Assembly: GCA_038502055.1 (NCBI GenBank)
Contig: JAXRKN010000045.1
Span: forward strand, 8,297,501-8,361,500
DNA length: 64,000 nucleotides
Source of the DNA: Tanytarsus gracilentus
Lineage: Eukaryota; Arthropoda; Insecta; Diptera; Chironomidae
Direction of reading: 5' to 3'
Of the stretch, positions 35,599 through 49,000 are shown piece by piece. Numbering within the stretch: position 1 is the stretch's first letter; each line of letters opens with the position of its first letter. The translations under genes and the position numbers were made by a program. The notes beneath the pieces are model-generated. The model was not told the origin of the DNA, ran no database searches, and worked only from the letters and a program-made list of their open reading frames with translations.

Positions 35599-37492
35599 GC
35601 ATAAGAAAGTTATTAGAAAACATTGAGTCAAAATAGCGCACACGAGCGAGAGGAACAAAGGCAGATTTTATTTACAACAATTTTTATTCGCATTGCGCAA
35701 TGCATTGAACTTTTTATTTATTTATACAACCAACAAAAAATATTAGCCGCATAATATAAAAAAAAATTAGTAAATTTTGAAAGAAAATTTCAATAATTTT
35801 ACATGAAAATAAAACAATGCCGAAGGGTGGACTTTTGATGAAAATCCTTTGAAATTTGCTACCCCAAGATATGAAACTCGCACACAGAGAAACAGCTTTG
35901 ATGAAAGAATGTCATTTCTTAGAGTTAAAATTTTTACATACTGGACGGAATGTATTTACATTGAAGCACATGATTGATGAGAAAAAGGAAGAAGAAATGT
36001 CAAAAAATGTGTTCTGATATTTTCGAGATGAATAGCATCCATCCGCACGTAGTCGAAAATAACAAAATAAAATGTCATAAAAACCCCATCAAAGATATTT
36101 ATGGAGAATAAAAAGGTAGAAAAATGTAAAAATTAGTTCGATGCATCTGATAAATAAAATTCATTAAACACAGACACAAGTAACACAAACCATCAAATTT
36201 AAATGATAGATGTACACCATTAAAACAAAGGAAAATCGTGAAGATAGTAATTAAATGATTTATCGAAGCTTTATGTTGTTATATGTTGTAAAAAATGCTA
36301 TCTACGTAATTCTTTAAAATAAAAAAGAAGGGACACAAAAAGTCTTAAAAAATTGTACTTACAAATTTTATTTTTACAAATTGGAAAAAATTAATTAAAA
36401 GATTTAGTGTATCGTTCAAAAAAATATATCTGTTCAGAAAGTTCTGAGCCTTAGGTTGAAAAATAAATAAATTTGTGCTTTTTTGGATAATGTTGGATTC
36501 ATGTTGGTTTTGAGGTGCTTTGCATGTTTAGCGACAACTCAAAAACTTGAACATGTTGGCTCGAAAAAACCTTTTGTTAAACATTTAATATTTACATAGA
36601 CAAAAAAGCTTTAATCGAGCCAGTGGGATGGATGAAAATTTAATTCGGGGGCATAAAATTTCCTAAACGACCTGATCTTTTCTGATTACTTCAAATCCCA
36701 ATGAGATTATTTAGATTGAAATTCAGTAAAAAACCAAAATGCATTAGAGAGAAAATAAATGTCAATTACCAAGAAAAAATTAAATTGACGTAAAAAGATC
36801 AAAATCAAAGATATCATTTCACTTTATTTCATTGGGTTCTCGTACACATTTTTTGCGTCATAATTGTATTCGAAAGTACGCGGAGGCTTCAAGCTTATTA
36901 AATTTTCTATTCGTTAAAATTGTTTTGAAAAAAAGAAGCTTTTAGCAGCCAAAGCAACTCCAGAATTAATTAAATAATTAATTAAAATTAAAAACTCCAA
37001 ATTGTTTAAAAAAAATAAAATGTTAAATCACAAGAAAAATAATAAGAACATCACAAAAAATTGCACTGATTGTGAAGTTTCTGTTGAAAATGTATAATTC
37101 ACTGAATTCATAAATATGAATGTAGAAAAAAACAAATTAATGTGCTGAAATGTAAAATTTTTGAAAAAAATTGGACGACGAAAGCAAAGAAGAAAATAAA
37201 ACAATCCAATTGAAATTGTAGAAAAAAATTTGCTTTAAATTTTTAATTTTCAGATATTTTTCCGATTAGTTAAAATAAATCACAAGCATGTGAGAAGTCC
37301 GTTACGAAAAAATTTGAATTTATATTTATCCGAACGATTTGTTTAATCCGAACGTAAACACAGCGACTTTTTTCGTCATTCGTAAATTTTTAAAACAATA
37401 TTCTGAAAATATAAGTAATTAAGAAATTTTTCAAGTATTAAATATCTTTATACTCGAGTTAAGCAACTTAAAAGCAAGTAAAACATAAAGAA
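35599..37492. other. Intergenic region between globin and BRD8
   Basis: Contains the globin 3'UTR with AATAAA at 35808-35813, then AT-rich non-coding DNA and the BRD8 promoter region. No further gene or RNA was recognised. Confidence 0.5.
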
Positions 37493-39957
37493 ATGTCTAC
37501 AAAAGACCAGCGAATTAAAGATTTTCTCGTTCAAAAACGAGCGTAAGTATTTACAAAAATTATCGATCCGGTGTTTTTATTTAAAATTTTAAAATGTTTT
37601 TATTTTATTAAAAAGTCCACTGGATGAGTGGAACATTCATGAACAGCTATGCTTGGCATCAGCGGTAGCTTGCAGTGGAGATCAGAACTGGATGTCTGTA
37701 TCACGTTCTCTAAAAGGAATTGTCAATGCATATTCAGCGAGACCTATTGATTGGTTTCATGCTAAGGGATGTGCTACGCAGTATGGAAAGCTACTTGAAT
37801 CGGTTGAAACTCCAAAAAGAAAGAAGGTAATGACTTTTCATTGTTTGGTAACACATTTACAATGAATATAAATTACAGAGGACAGCATCAGAACGCGATC
37901 AGCCAATTGAAACGCCATCAACACCGGTCGAGTCACTTGTGAAGAAACTAACTGAAGAGAGAATTGTCGAATTAAAGAAACTCATCTTTGAGGAACAACA
38001 GCAGTATGCGAAGCTCAAGGAAGAAGTCATATTTCTCAGCAGTCCATCGATGGATGAGACTAAAATCCGCGAAATGTGGAGCCAAATGGAACAGGAGAGA
38101 GTTCAGGAGGAGAAGGATAAGGTTAAACATGATCAATGGCTGAAAGATCGTGAGGAAAAGAAGCTAGAGCTTGAGCGTCAGTGGCGAACTCAAAAGACGC
38201 CGCTTAAAATTGTAAAGTCCAAAAGCCAAGAGGAACCTACCGAGCCGGACACAACTTCGCAACCACAAACGCCACAAACAGGTACATCTCCCTTACTCAC
38301 CTCGCTTCTCAAATCGCCGTCACAAGCACAACAGCAACCACAGTTGCCGAGTCGTTCTGCTCCCACAATCACAAATCTCCTCACGCAAAATTCCATTTCG
38401 CAATCATCATCAAACATTCTCATTAATAATGCTTCATCATTATCATCTCCAATGGTGCCTGCTATTAATTCCTCTTCTTCCAATTTAGCCTCATCGTCAC
38501 AATTGGCACCGACTCTCGTTAATCTTTTAGATAAAAAGTCATCGCTCATGCAGGATGCATCGACTAGCGAGAAGCAGCAGCTTATGTCTATACTACCCGA
38601 ATCAACTGGCGGTAAAGATGACTTGGTGAAGGACGAAGAAGCTGAATTACTCGCTGATTTTAACGAATTAATTGCTGAAAAATTTGACATGGATGAGGAA
38701 CTTGAAGTACTCAACTCAATCATTATGAATCCAGGAATTTTAGAGGAAAAAATCTCCGATAGTGAACATACGAACAAGGACGTCGATGATTCATCGCAAG
38801 CAACATCCACTGACGATTATGATAAACTCAAAATCAAACAACTCGCTGAAACAATTCATGATTTTGCTGTCAATGTTGATGGCTCAAGTAGTATTGTTCC
38901 AATGGTAATTCCAAAAATCGAAGAGAGAATCCAAGTAGTTGAAAATTTAGCGCCAACCTCTGTTGAAATGATCGAAGCTCCAATGGAATCCAATGACTCG
39001 AACATCACAAAAGAAGAACCCCTCGATGAGGTCAGCGAGAAAATCGTCATGATTTCTGATGAAAGTTCAAATGCAACTGATAAAAAATTGGAAGAGCCTG
39101 ATACAAACGATGGAGAAAGTTCTGTTGCGGATGAGGTGACAAAAAACGACAAAGATGAGCATCCGATCGAGAGTGATGATGGAAATTCTTTAGCTAGTGA
39201 AGTAAAGGAGGTCAAAGAGAGCTCAAATTTTCAAATCGAAGACAGTGAAGATGCCATTTTTGAGGACGCAAAAGAAAAGTTAGACGAGTCATTGGAAGTT
39301 AAAGAAAGTTCACTTGAAAAAACACTTCCCGAAATTCAGGAACCACGAAAAGAGGAAGAGCATTCGAGGAGTGCCATCGATAGCGAAGACGAAGTTCTGC
39401 AGGAAGTTAAAACACGGAGAAGTAAGAAGACATTTGATTCATTGAAAGCTGACACACCAAGCAGTTCAACACGCTCTCGAGATCATTCGGAAAATGATGA
39501 CAATCGAGAATCAGCGACACCTATCAGAACTCGATCTCGTCATTCATCGACGGCAGTCAGTGAAACAAAATATACTTTCTCGAAGGAGCAGGATCACTCG
39601 ATGTGGAAAAATCGATGGGATGATTGTGCCAAAGAAATTCAGAGGCACAAGGATTTTTCGCAAATAATCGATAACAAAGTCATGCAAGATGATTTATATA
39701 AAAGAGTTTGCCTCCATCCAATGAACATGAAAATTATTGCTAAAAATATCGAAAGTAATGTTTCAACATTAGCGACCGATATCAAGCGAGATTTTACGAT
39801 GATGTGTACAAACTTAATTATGCTCAACAGCAAAGGATCAAAGTTCAATGAACTTATTCATCAATTTAATAAAGATTGTTTGGAAATCATTGACTCGAAC
39901 ATGGAAATTGATGATGTCTACAAAATCTATCGTGGCCAGATCAAGAAGAAAAATTAA
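37493..39957 (+). CDS. Brd8: Bromodomain-containing protein 8 (Tip60/NuA4 subunit)
   Basis: Nuclear subunit of the Tip60/NuA4 histone acetyltransferase complex. Three exons, 37493-37542, 37616-37826 and 37879-39957, give 779 aa. The N-terminal conserved block is diagnostic: EQLCLASAVACSGDQNW, then a SANT-like WFHAKGCATQYGKLLE, then TEERIVELKKLI and a charged coiled coil (about residues 105-185). The middle (about 190-650) is a Ser/Glu/Asp-rich disordered region. A C-terminal bromodomain spans about 660-770, with the conserved Asn in MLNSKGSKF expected to contact acetyl-lysine. The protein is shorter than some orthologues but ends in a complete bromodomain. Its 3' end faces PI4KA at 109 bp. 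The polyadenylation signal AATAAA is at 39985-39990. Confidence 0.92.
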
Positions 39958-40066
39958 TTTCAACATTTTATTCAGTAATTTTGGAATAAATACATTTAAT
40001 TTTCTCAATAAACTTCAAATGTCCCACATAAATATTTTAATTTGGAATAAATAAAAAGGTAAAAAT
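39958..40066. promoter_or_regulatory. Convergent 3' ends of Brd8 and PI4KA
   Basis: Only 109 bases separate the two stop codons. The plus-strand AATAAA at 39985-39990 serves Brd8. The first minus-strand AATAAA after the PI4KA stop reads at 39972-39967, which would place the PI4KA cleavage site at or inside the last Brd8 codons. The mature transcripts are therefore expected to overlap tail to tail. Confidence 0.6.
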
Positions 40067-43000
40067 TTAATATGGAATTGCATTTTGATAGAACTGAATA
40101 AGGTCATAAGTACGCGTTCTAAAGTTTTGATAAGAGTTTTTAATGACGCCCAACATGTGTGCCGCTGCTTCCTTGCAATTTTTATTTGACACAAATCGCT
40201 GATTGAGAAGCGCAATTGTTTGTCCACGAAAGCACGGAAGACCAGTATCGAGCATTAAAGAGACGAGTGAAACAATCGCATCTTGATATGGTCGAATTGC
40301 CAAAAATGCTTGCACGCATAGCTCACAGAACCACTTAAAAGGAGCTGCTTCCATTTTGCCGCCCATGATCATAATCATTTCATCGGTGAGTTTCATGTCA
40401 GGCTCGAAGCCAATGTTTCCACCAGGACTCGATTCAAACATGAACCCAAAATCTAAAAAATATTAAATTTATTTTAATTATAATTTATTTAAGTAATCTC
40501 ACCAATATGAATTAGATGACCCTCTGTATCAATCATGATATTTCCGTTATGACGATCCTTAATTTGAAGCAAATATCCAATGACTGAGTAAGCAGCCATT
40601 GATTTAACAAAGTTACTGCGAGCAGTCTGAAATTCTTTGGTTGTTTCATCGCCATAATTATGAAGGAAATACTCATAGAGACCAGTGTCCTGTTTAATTA
40701 TAATGATCATAAATTAATAAATTATCTCAAATATATTAAAAAACTTACAGTTTGCCTTCCGAGTTGATCTCTCGATTTTGCATCTGGTACGCACTCGATG
40801 ACACCACATCCTGGACCAGTGGCAATCACACGATAGGGAAATAAAAATAGATCGAGTCCAACTTGCCGGAAAATATTTTTAAAAATCGAAATGACTTGAA
40901 GCGCCAGCATGTCTTGTCTGACGTCATCGCCAACTTTAAAAATTGCCGCTTGCCAGCTCTCAACGTGAAGGGTGAGATGTTGCTTTGTTGGAGAAGTTGT
41001 TGTGCTTCCACTGCCACCACTGACTTCCATAGCGAGCTGTTCTAGCTCTGCAATTCCACATCGTTTGACTTTAAATCTAGCAAGATATGGCGCTTTAGCA
41101 GCACTCTGCATGGGCGTTCCGCTGTTATAATCGATATCCAAAACCATTGCCTCTGGATTTGATGGCAAATAGCAGCCACGTTGAACCTCAATTTTCTTGA
41201 GTGCATCGAGACATGCATTTTTTCTCTGTGGTCCTTTCGGATATCCTCGAATGTCACCAGATACTGCTGTGATTTTTCCAAAGAAATCAAATTCACGCTC
41301 ATAAAATCGTTTGGCAGGTCCGGAAAGTTGTGAAACGATGCAGCCAACCAGCGACTCCAACACATCAAAGAGAACTGGATCTTTTTGGTGCATATCTTCG
41401 TCAATGTACATGTTAGTTCTCATATTCCAAACAAGTTGATGTGCGACAATTTGAGATTTCTTAGCGATTTGTTTAATGAACTCAGTCACATATCCCATTG
41501 TGTCGTGTCGAAGAGCTTGAACGAGTTGAGGAATGTAAGGAAGAACAGCTTCCGGTGGATGTGAATGTAAAGTTTTAACGGCATATTGAGCGGTCAACGG
41601 ATGTGTTGGATATTGCCGCGAGAAATATGAAAGAGCTTGAATCGGACCAACTTTTGCCCATGTCAGCATGTAATTTAGCTGTGGAGAGTCAGCGAGAAGT
41701 GTTTTTGTAGTGACTAAATAGCGAATTGCTTCGGGAATGTTCATAGCCGACATGGGATCTGCTAAAACAAGTCTCGACACCTCATCTTCGATGACTTCAA
41801 TGTTTGTGATTCTTTTTGAGAGATGAATAGCGAGTGATGGATTGTAGGCCCATGCGAGCTGAACATTGTCCTTCCATAAGTTAATTTTTACTGGTCTCGC
41901 GCGCCATGTTGCGAGAGCTTCTTCAGTTTTAACATTAACTTGCATCTCTGGATTGGAGAGTGGATTATACCAAGTGACAAGGAAGTCAATTTCGACAGCA
42001 AGAAGTTCAAGAATTAAATTTCTCTTCTTCATGTAGTCTTTATCGTAAGAATCTTTCTGACCAACGCCTCTCTTAACCGGTCTCGTTGTCCTCCTCGAGA
42101 GTGTACTTGTCGAGTGAGGAATTGTGTTATACCATCCTGCCGCACCACTACTCGTCGATCTAGCGACGTCGCTACCAGCCATAGAAATGGAATCGGCGCC
42201 GAAAGGTTTGCCAACAGTTAGTGTTGTGTTTCCATTGCCATTGCCATTCATGTCATAATCGCTCAACTCTGACGTCATCAAGTGCTTTTTCTCTGATCTC
42301 ATTGTCTGCCAGAATGTCATCAATATTGTAATGTCTTCGAAGAGACTTTCTTTCGATTGTGATGGACATTGTGGCGCGGCACAAAAGAAATCAAGTGCGT
42401 AGAAATAAATTCTCTCACGCAAAATATTTCTCGATAGACTTTTGGGTATTGTGTTGCCCTGCAATAAACTCAAGCCGCATTGAAGCAACTTAAATCGACA
42501 TCCAACCGTTGAAATTTGCCTTGTTTGATTTGAGTTTTTATCAATCGGAAGACATCGATGGACGAGCATGCAGAGCATCTCAACTTTATCGCGATTACAA
42601 TACTTTGCAGTGTCGACCATTTCCGAAATTAAATCGAGCCAAATCATGTGAGGCTTAACGTTAATTCGTTTGGGTACGAGAGCGCATCCATCATACGCCG
42701 CCAATGGACTTGTGACTTCACTTTCTATCGAAAATAAACCGAGTTTCTTCTCAAATGTTATTTGCCATGCTGAAGTCATCTCTCGAATAAAACTCAACTC
42801 GAGATCTTCACGTGCTGTTAATATCCACTGCCAACATTCGACGGCTGTCTCTACTGCTCTCTCTGTGAAAATTTCAATTTGCGAAGTGGAAATTGCGTGC
42901 AGTAATTTATCAACATTTTGATCGTAGGTTGGAATTAGATATGCTGTCGCCCGCCACAATGCTCCCCTATATTTTATCTCATTTTTCTCTTTCGTTGCAT

Positions 43001-46000
43001 TCCAAACTTCTTGCGTCAATCGCTCGCATAATCCTTTCTTGCCCTCATCGTCGAGAATCGAGAGAAGGCCAGAAATTTCTCCCGTATATTTGCTTCTCAA
43101 GCACAAAACTGAAACAAACTTGGAAGTTCCTCGAACGCTTCCACTATTTTTAAGTTTACTTGTCGATTGCACACATTCGGTGAGCCATGACTTAATGACT
43201 GAATCGAATGCTAATGCTTCCTCACGATTTGAGTAGGGTGCTGAATGACTTTGATATTGCTGCAAATGACTTCTCGTGTAATTTGGAGCCCACTTCATTG
43301 CCTCATTAAAGATGCCTTGACTTCGATCGCTAAAATCCTTAAAACGATTCTCTCTTGCCGGCATATTGTCCATAAATTGAAGTGTGTACGATGTATTTGG
43401 TACTTGCACAATGGGTATTGGTTGATTTGGATCTAGACTCAATGAATATGCGAGCAATTGTAGAATGTCCAACATGCACCACAAAACACTTCTACTCCAC
43501 AATAAATGAGGAAATTTATCAACGAGTTGCGAGAGAAATTGATCGGCGACAAGCTGAATTTGTTTATGGATGTGATTGAAGAACACCAAGAGCATTCTTG
43601 CTTGCGATTCGAGGACCTTCTCGCGCTTTACATCTTGTTCGACTAGAACGGTACGGAATTTTTCAAATACTTGATCGCTAATGCATTTTACGCACTGCCA
43701 CATTCCACATTTATCTTTTTGCAGCACTGGATCACATAAGTAACTCAAAATAGGATCGAGACTCGGCTCTGACGCATGTTCTACTCTGAGTGTTTCAAGC
43801 CAATAGACACTTAACAGGTATGAGCATTGAGCGACTGAGAGCTTATGGATATTTGCAGTGACATCGGCTGGAGGATGATCGAACAGCAAAATTATTTGAC
43901 TTCTCAGCTCATTGGGACTAACCGATTCACTTCTTATGGCCGATGAATAATTAAGTTCACGCATTTCCGACTTATGAGGTGTTTGAGAAATTAACAGTGG
44001 TGATTTTGCTGCAATTTCTTGGACACCTTGAATCCAATCGGCTGGCCAAAGTCGCGTATTTGTAAAACCCATAACGACACAATAAATCCAAAAATCTTTG
44101 AAGAGCTTATGAAGTCGTGTTTTTGGCGAACGAATTGGCGGAAGACGTCTAACTGTTGTGGCAATAACTGGAATTAACATTCCCAAGTTCCCAGCACTGC
44201 TCGATGCCTTCTGAGCGCCTTGTGAATTCTCAGAACTTCTCTCACCCTCAAGTCCGATTTGCACAAAAACTTCCATTAATTTAATGAGCAATTCAAGTGT
44301 TTCCGTCTCTCCTTGAATATTTGCAGCAATATTTCCGAGTGCATTAATAACTGCATCGGACACCTGTTGATATTGTCTCCTCTTTTCAGGATCAGAGCTG
44401 TAGGCGAGCGATGCCGATTTAACAATTGCCCTCGAGAACATTTTCATGATTTCATCGAAAGTGTCTGGTTCACATTTGCTAATTATCATGCATCCAAGTT
44501 GATCGACAATTAAAATATTTTGTTCACTCGCAACTTTGTAGAATCGCTGAATGAAAAATTGAAGAATATTTGTGGTGGTTTTCGATGTGTCTTTTAATGC
44601 AACTGCAACATGTCCCAACATCACAATAATATTTAATGAAACAAGATTTGACTCGTTTTCATTTTTCTCGGCTATGAAGAGACGATTTGAGACATTAGCA
44701 ATTAGTGCAGGCACACAAAATTGATCTGTTGGATGTGCGGCACGTAGAGCTATACTTAAGTTCTCAATTGCAGCCTCTCTTAACGCTTCAAAAGCAGATA
44801 TTGGTGATTTTGATAATCCTGGCGGTTTTAACTGTACATCAGTGATGGCTGATTGTTGATGCTCTGGCGTTTGAACGACAATTCTATAGGGTGCAATTTC
44901 CTTTTCCTTTTTCTTCTGTATGACAGCTTGACTATGAAGTTTAGCAAGTATTGGACTTGGATCGACTAAAAAGTCACGCAAATAAGAGATTGAAGTTCCA
45001 GCGATTCCAGGAAATTTCTTAGCCAATTTTCCCAATCCCTCGAGACACACCATCAGTAATGGCATATGATCGAGCATAATTTTATGGCCAATATTTGTGT
45101 CGAGTTTCTGATGAAGTCTCATGCATAACTTATCGGCCTCTGTAAAGTATTTAAAGATGTTTTAATTAAGATTGTTTAAAATTTAAATAAAAATTCTTTT
45201 AAAAATCATCGCAACAGGTTGCAAAAAAAATCATGACGGTCAGTATAAAGAAAAAAATGTTTCAAAACCCACACGTGGGTGTTGCCGTGTAACCCACTTG
45301 TAACTGATCAGTATTGGAAATGCTAAGGAAATGTAATTATGTGGAAGATTTGATTTTCTAGAATTTTTTTAAGAGAAACCTTGGACAAGTCTTGCCAGTT
45401 TTTGATCTTGAGAAGATTTTAAAGTTTGGATTTTTTGTTTTTTGAAGTCTGGGATTTTGAATTTTTGTGTTTTGAGAATCTTTTTGGGTGCATTTTGGAG
45501 AGTCATTTTGGAGCAGCCATTTTGGAGAAGTCTCGGAGAAGTCTTTTTAGAGCAGCCATTTTGGAAAGTCTCGGAGAAGTCTTTTTGGAGCAGCCATTTT
45601 GGAGAAGTCTCGGGAGCCATTTTGGAGAAGTCTTTTTGAGCAGCCATTTTGGAGAAGTCTCGGAGAAGCATTCTATAGAGGAATAACTCAGCTGCGGAAC
45701 CAACATCCAGCTGAGGAACTAACATCCAGCGGAGGAACCAACATCCAGCTGAGGAACCAACATCCAGCGGAGGAACCAACATCCAGCTGAGGAACCAACA
45801 TCCAGCGGAGGAACCAACATCCAGTTGAGGAACCAACATCCAGTGGAGGAACCAACATCCAGCGGAGGAACCAACATCCAGTGGAGGAACCAACATCCAG
45901 CGGAGGAACCAACATCCAGCTTAGAAACCAACATCCAGCTGAGGAACCAACATCCAGTGGAGGAACCAACATCCAGCTGAGGAACCAACATCCAGCTGAG

Positions 46001-49000
46001 GAACCAACATCCAGCTGAGGAACCAACATCCAGTGGAGGAACCAACATCCAGTGGAGGAACCAACATCCAGTGGAGGAACCAACATCCAGTGGAGGAACC
46101 AACATCCAGTGGAGGAACCAACATCCAGTGGAGGAACCAACATCCAGCTGAGGAACCAACATCCTGCGGAGGAACCAACATCCAGCTGAGGAACCAACAT
46201 CCAGCTGAGGAACCAACATCCAGCGGAGGAACCAACATCCAGTGGAGGAACAAACATCCAGCGGAGGAACCAATACTCAGCTGAGGAACCAACATCCAGC
46301 TGAGGAACCAACATCCAGCGGAGGAACCAATACTCAGCTGAGGAACCAACATCCAGCGGAGGAACCAACATCCAGCTGAGGAACCAACATACAGCTGAGG
46401 AACCAACATACAGCTGAGGAACCAACATACAGCTGAGGAACCAACATCCAGCTGAGGAACCGACATCCAGCGTTGGAACCAATATTCAGCTGAAGAACCA
46501 ACTTCCAGAGAAAGAACCAACATCCAGCTGAAGAACCAAGATCGAGTTCTGAATCTGACATCGAATTAAAATTTTTCTGCAAGACTTAAAAATTACCCCT
46601 TAAATTTATATTGCACGCAACACCCCCCATATTTAATAGTTTTTGTTAATTTAACTAACTTTAAAGTGAGAGAGATGGAAATATTATTGATTTGGGCAAA
46701 ACTAGAGTCTATAAGCTATCATTTGGCGAAAACCCGAAATCTCTAGCTGTCCCAGGGGCCTCGGAATTTCAGGAACGGACGGACGGACGGACGGACGGAC
46801 GGACGGACGGACGGAAAGCAGGGCATATAAGTGTTACACCACTTCGTGGGTTACACTAAAAAATAAAGCCAATTAGAGAAAACTAATATCACTCATCGAT
46901 TTGTTAGACTGAGAATGAAATTTGTTATGAGAGTTGAGGAATGTCAAGGGTAAGGCTTGTTTGTTGAGGTGGAAGAAACTAATAAGCAATAATTTTCAAT
47001 TCTAGCGACACTCGACAAGCGCTGCTCGAATGAAAACTAATGAGATTTTTCACCTAAAAGTAGCAATTTATAAAGATCGTGTTGCAACGAAATCTTATCG
47101 TATATGACATCAACTGTAATAATAATTTAGTTTCTTTAGAAAAAATGATAAATTTACAATTTTTAAAAATGATGACTTGAAATAGCTGTGAAATTTATAT
47201 AATTACCAGTTTCATCGCGAATTGCCCACACGAGAAGGTCAACGCAGGCCGCATTAGCCATGACATTGATTTTATACTTGTTAATGATATTAAGTTCATT
47301 GTTGCTCTTCTTGTAATCCTCGCTGTGCTGCTTATTATTGATTTCCGTTTGACCGTTGAGAAAAAGTTGTTTTACAAACTCTTGAATGTCTTTCGTGAAG
47401 GGAGTCGAAAGGTCGGTTTGATTTTGAAGAAGTTCTCGCAGCAATGTCACAATGACCAAGTTAATTGTCTCCGAGAATGACTTGTAGCCATAAGTGTTGT
47501 TTTGTAGCAGTCCAAATACATCTTCGGCCTTCTCATCGAGCGCTCCGAGAACTTCTTTGGCCAAAAGCTTTTTTGAAAATGCAAAAATCTGCTGAAGATG
47601 ATTAATTGGAAATTGAATTTTTTCCCTCTTAATTTGCGACTCAACGTCATTGTCCTGCTCAAATGACCTCATGTTTGGAAATTGATTAAAACTCGAACCA
47701 AATTTAGTGAAAAAATAGCGAGTCGGATCAAACGGTACTGAGTAATAGCTGAATATTTTTTTGTTTCCAAAGCACGGCAGCTGTCGACTTGGCGATGCTG
47801 AAGGCGTTATTGAACCTTTCTTCGCCTCAATTGCCTCAATGTTTAAAGTTCCCGACATCGATCGCGGAATGATGGGTCTAAAATTTGGCGAAAATTTCTG
47901 TTGATCATTTAAGGTTGCTTGCTCAACGTGGCTTGCTTTAACACTCGGCATTTCCGGTGCTGGATACATTCGACTGATTAAAGCAATATCTTTAATTGCA
48001 TATCGTCCTATAGCACGGGCGAGTCCAAGAAAAATTGGAATTGTATCTTTACAGAGTGCCGATGATGATTGAGCATTCTGATGTGATATGATCATGTTTG
48101 TGAGAGTAGAAAAGACCTCAACTTGCGATTGAATGATTTCCTCGCGTCTATCGGGACAGCATACGGAAATGTCTGAGAGGAGTGTGTTGAGGCAAAACGA
48201 GAATTTTTCTGTCGCTGGAAGTCGATCGCCTTTTTTCTCCAACATCCTCGGATCGTCATCCTTGTGAATTGATTTTGGGAGACCTTTCGAAAGTCTCAAC
48301 AGATACGGAACAATTACGTGCTCATATTGAAAATCACTTTCGAGAAAGTACAATCCGAGTGCCACAACCGATTCGTGTGCTCGCGAATCAATGCAAAAAA
48401 TGCCAGCCGAACTCTCTTGAGGACAGTGTTTATAAAGTTGTTGAAACTGGAGGAAGAAAATGGAATTTTTTTTCAAGGACAAACAAGATGGGTCTGCAAA
48501 CGGCGTTGCCATTTCCAATAGCTCCGCTGTCTTAGATTAGTATCCCATAGTTCTGAAAAATGGACATTAGTGGCACTCCTGGTCGGCCATGATGGACACT
48601 CCCCAAAAATCGTTGATGCAATCGATTTCTGATGCAATGACGAGTTGAACGACATACATGAAGTCATAGTTCTGAAAAAATGGACATTAGTGGCACTCCT
48701 GGCCGACCATGATGGACATTCCTCAAAAATCGTCAATGTCAATTTATTCCTGGTCAAATTACGAGTTCAACGATCCCATGAAGCCATAGTTTTGAAAAAT
48801 GGACATTACTGGCACTCCTGACTGTCCATGATGGACATGCCTCAAAAATCGTCAATGTCAATCGATTTCGGATCCAATGACGAGTTCAACGACATACATG
48901 AAGCCATAGTTCTGAAAAATGGACATTAGTGGCACTCCTGGCCGTCCATGATGGACATTCCTCTAAAATCGTCAATGTCAATCGATTCCTGATGCAATTA

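Larger units (their letters stand above)
45233..46858 (-). mobile_element. Modular repeat element, copy A (in PI4KA intron 2)
   Basis: Left boundary is end 2: about 80 bp including AACCCACACGTGGGTG and GCCGTGTAACCCACTTG, also found in reverse complement at the right of copy B. Right boundary is end 1 (GTGTTACACCACTTCG then TGGGTTACACT), shared with copies B and C. Both ends contain the 11-mer GTGTAACCCAC in inverted orientation, so they act like short terminal inverted repeats. In between lie short repeats of AGCCATTTTGGAGAAGTC (about 45500-45670), a 19-bp minisatellite (45691-46540) and an (ACGG)n tract (about 46775-46815). No protein machinery is seen, so the element is non-autonomous if mobile. 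Family unknown. Confidence 0.8.

Noticed and set aside
45688..46523. Open frames of 184-264 codons on the minus strand, repeats of WFLSWMLVPPLDVG
   Set aside because: They are the three translations of a 19-bp minisatellite without stop codons, have no start context or signal of coding constraint, and lie inside a PI4KA intron.
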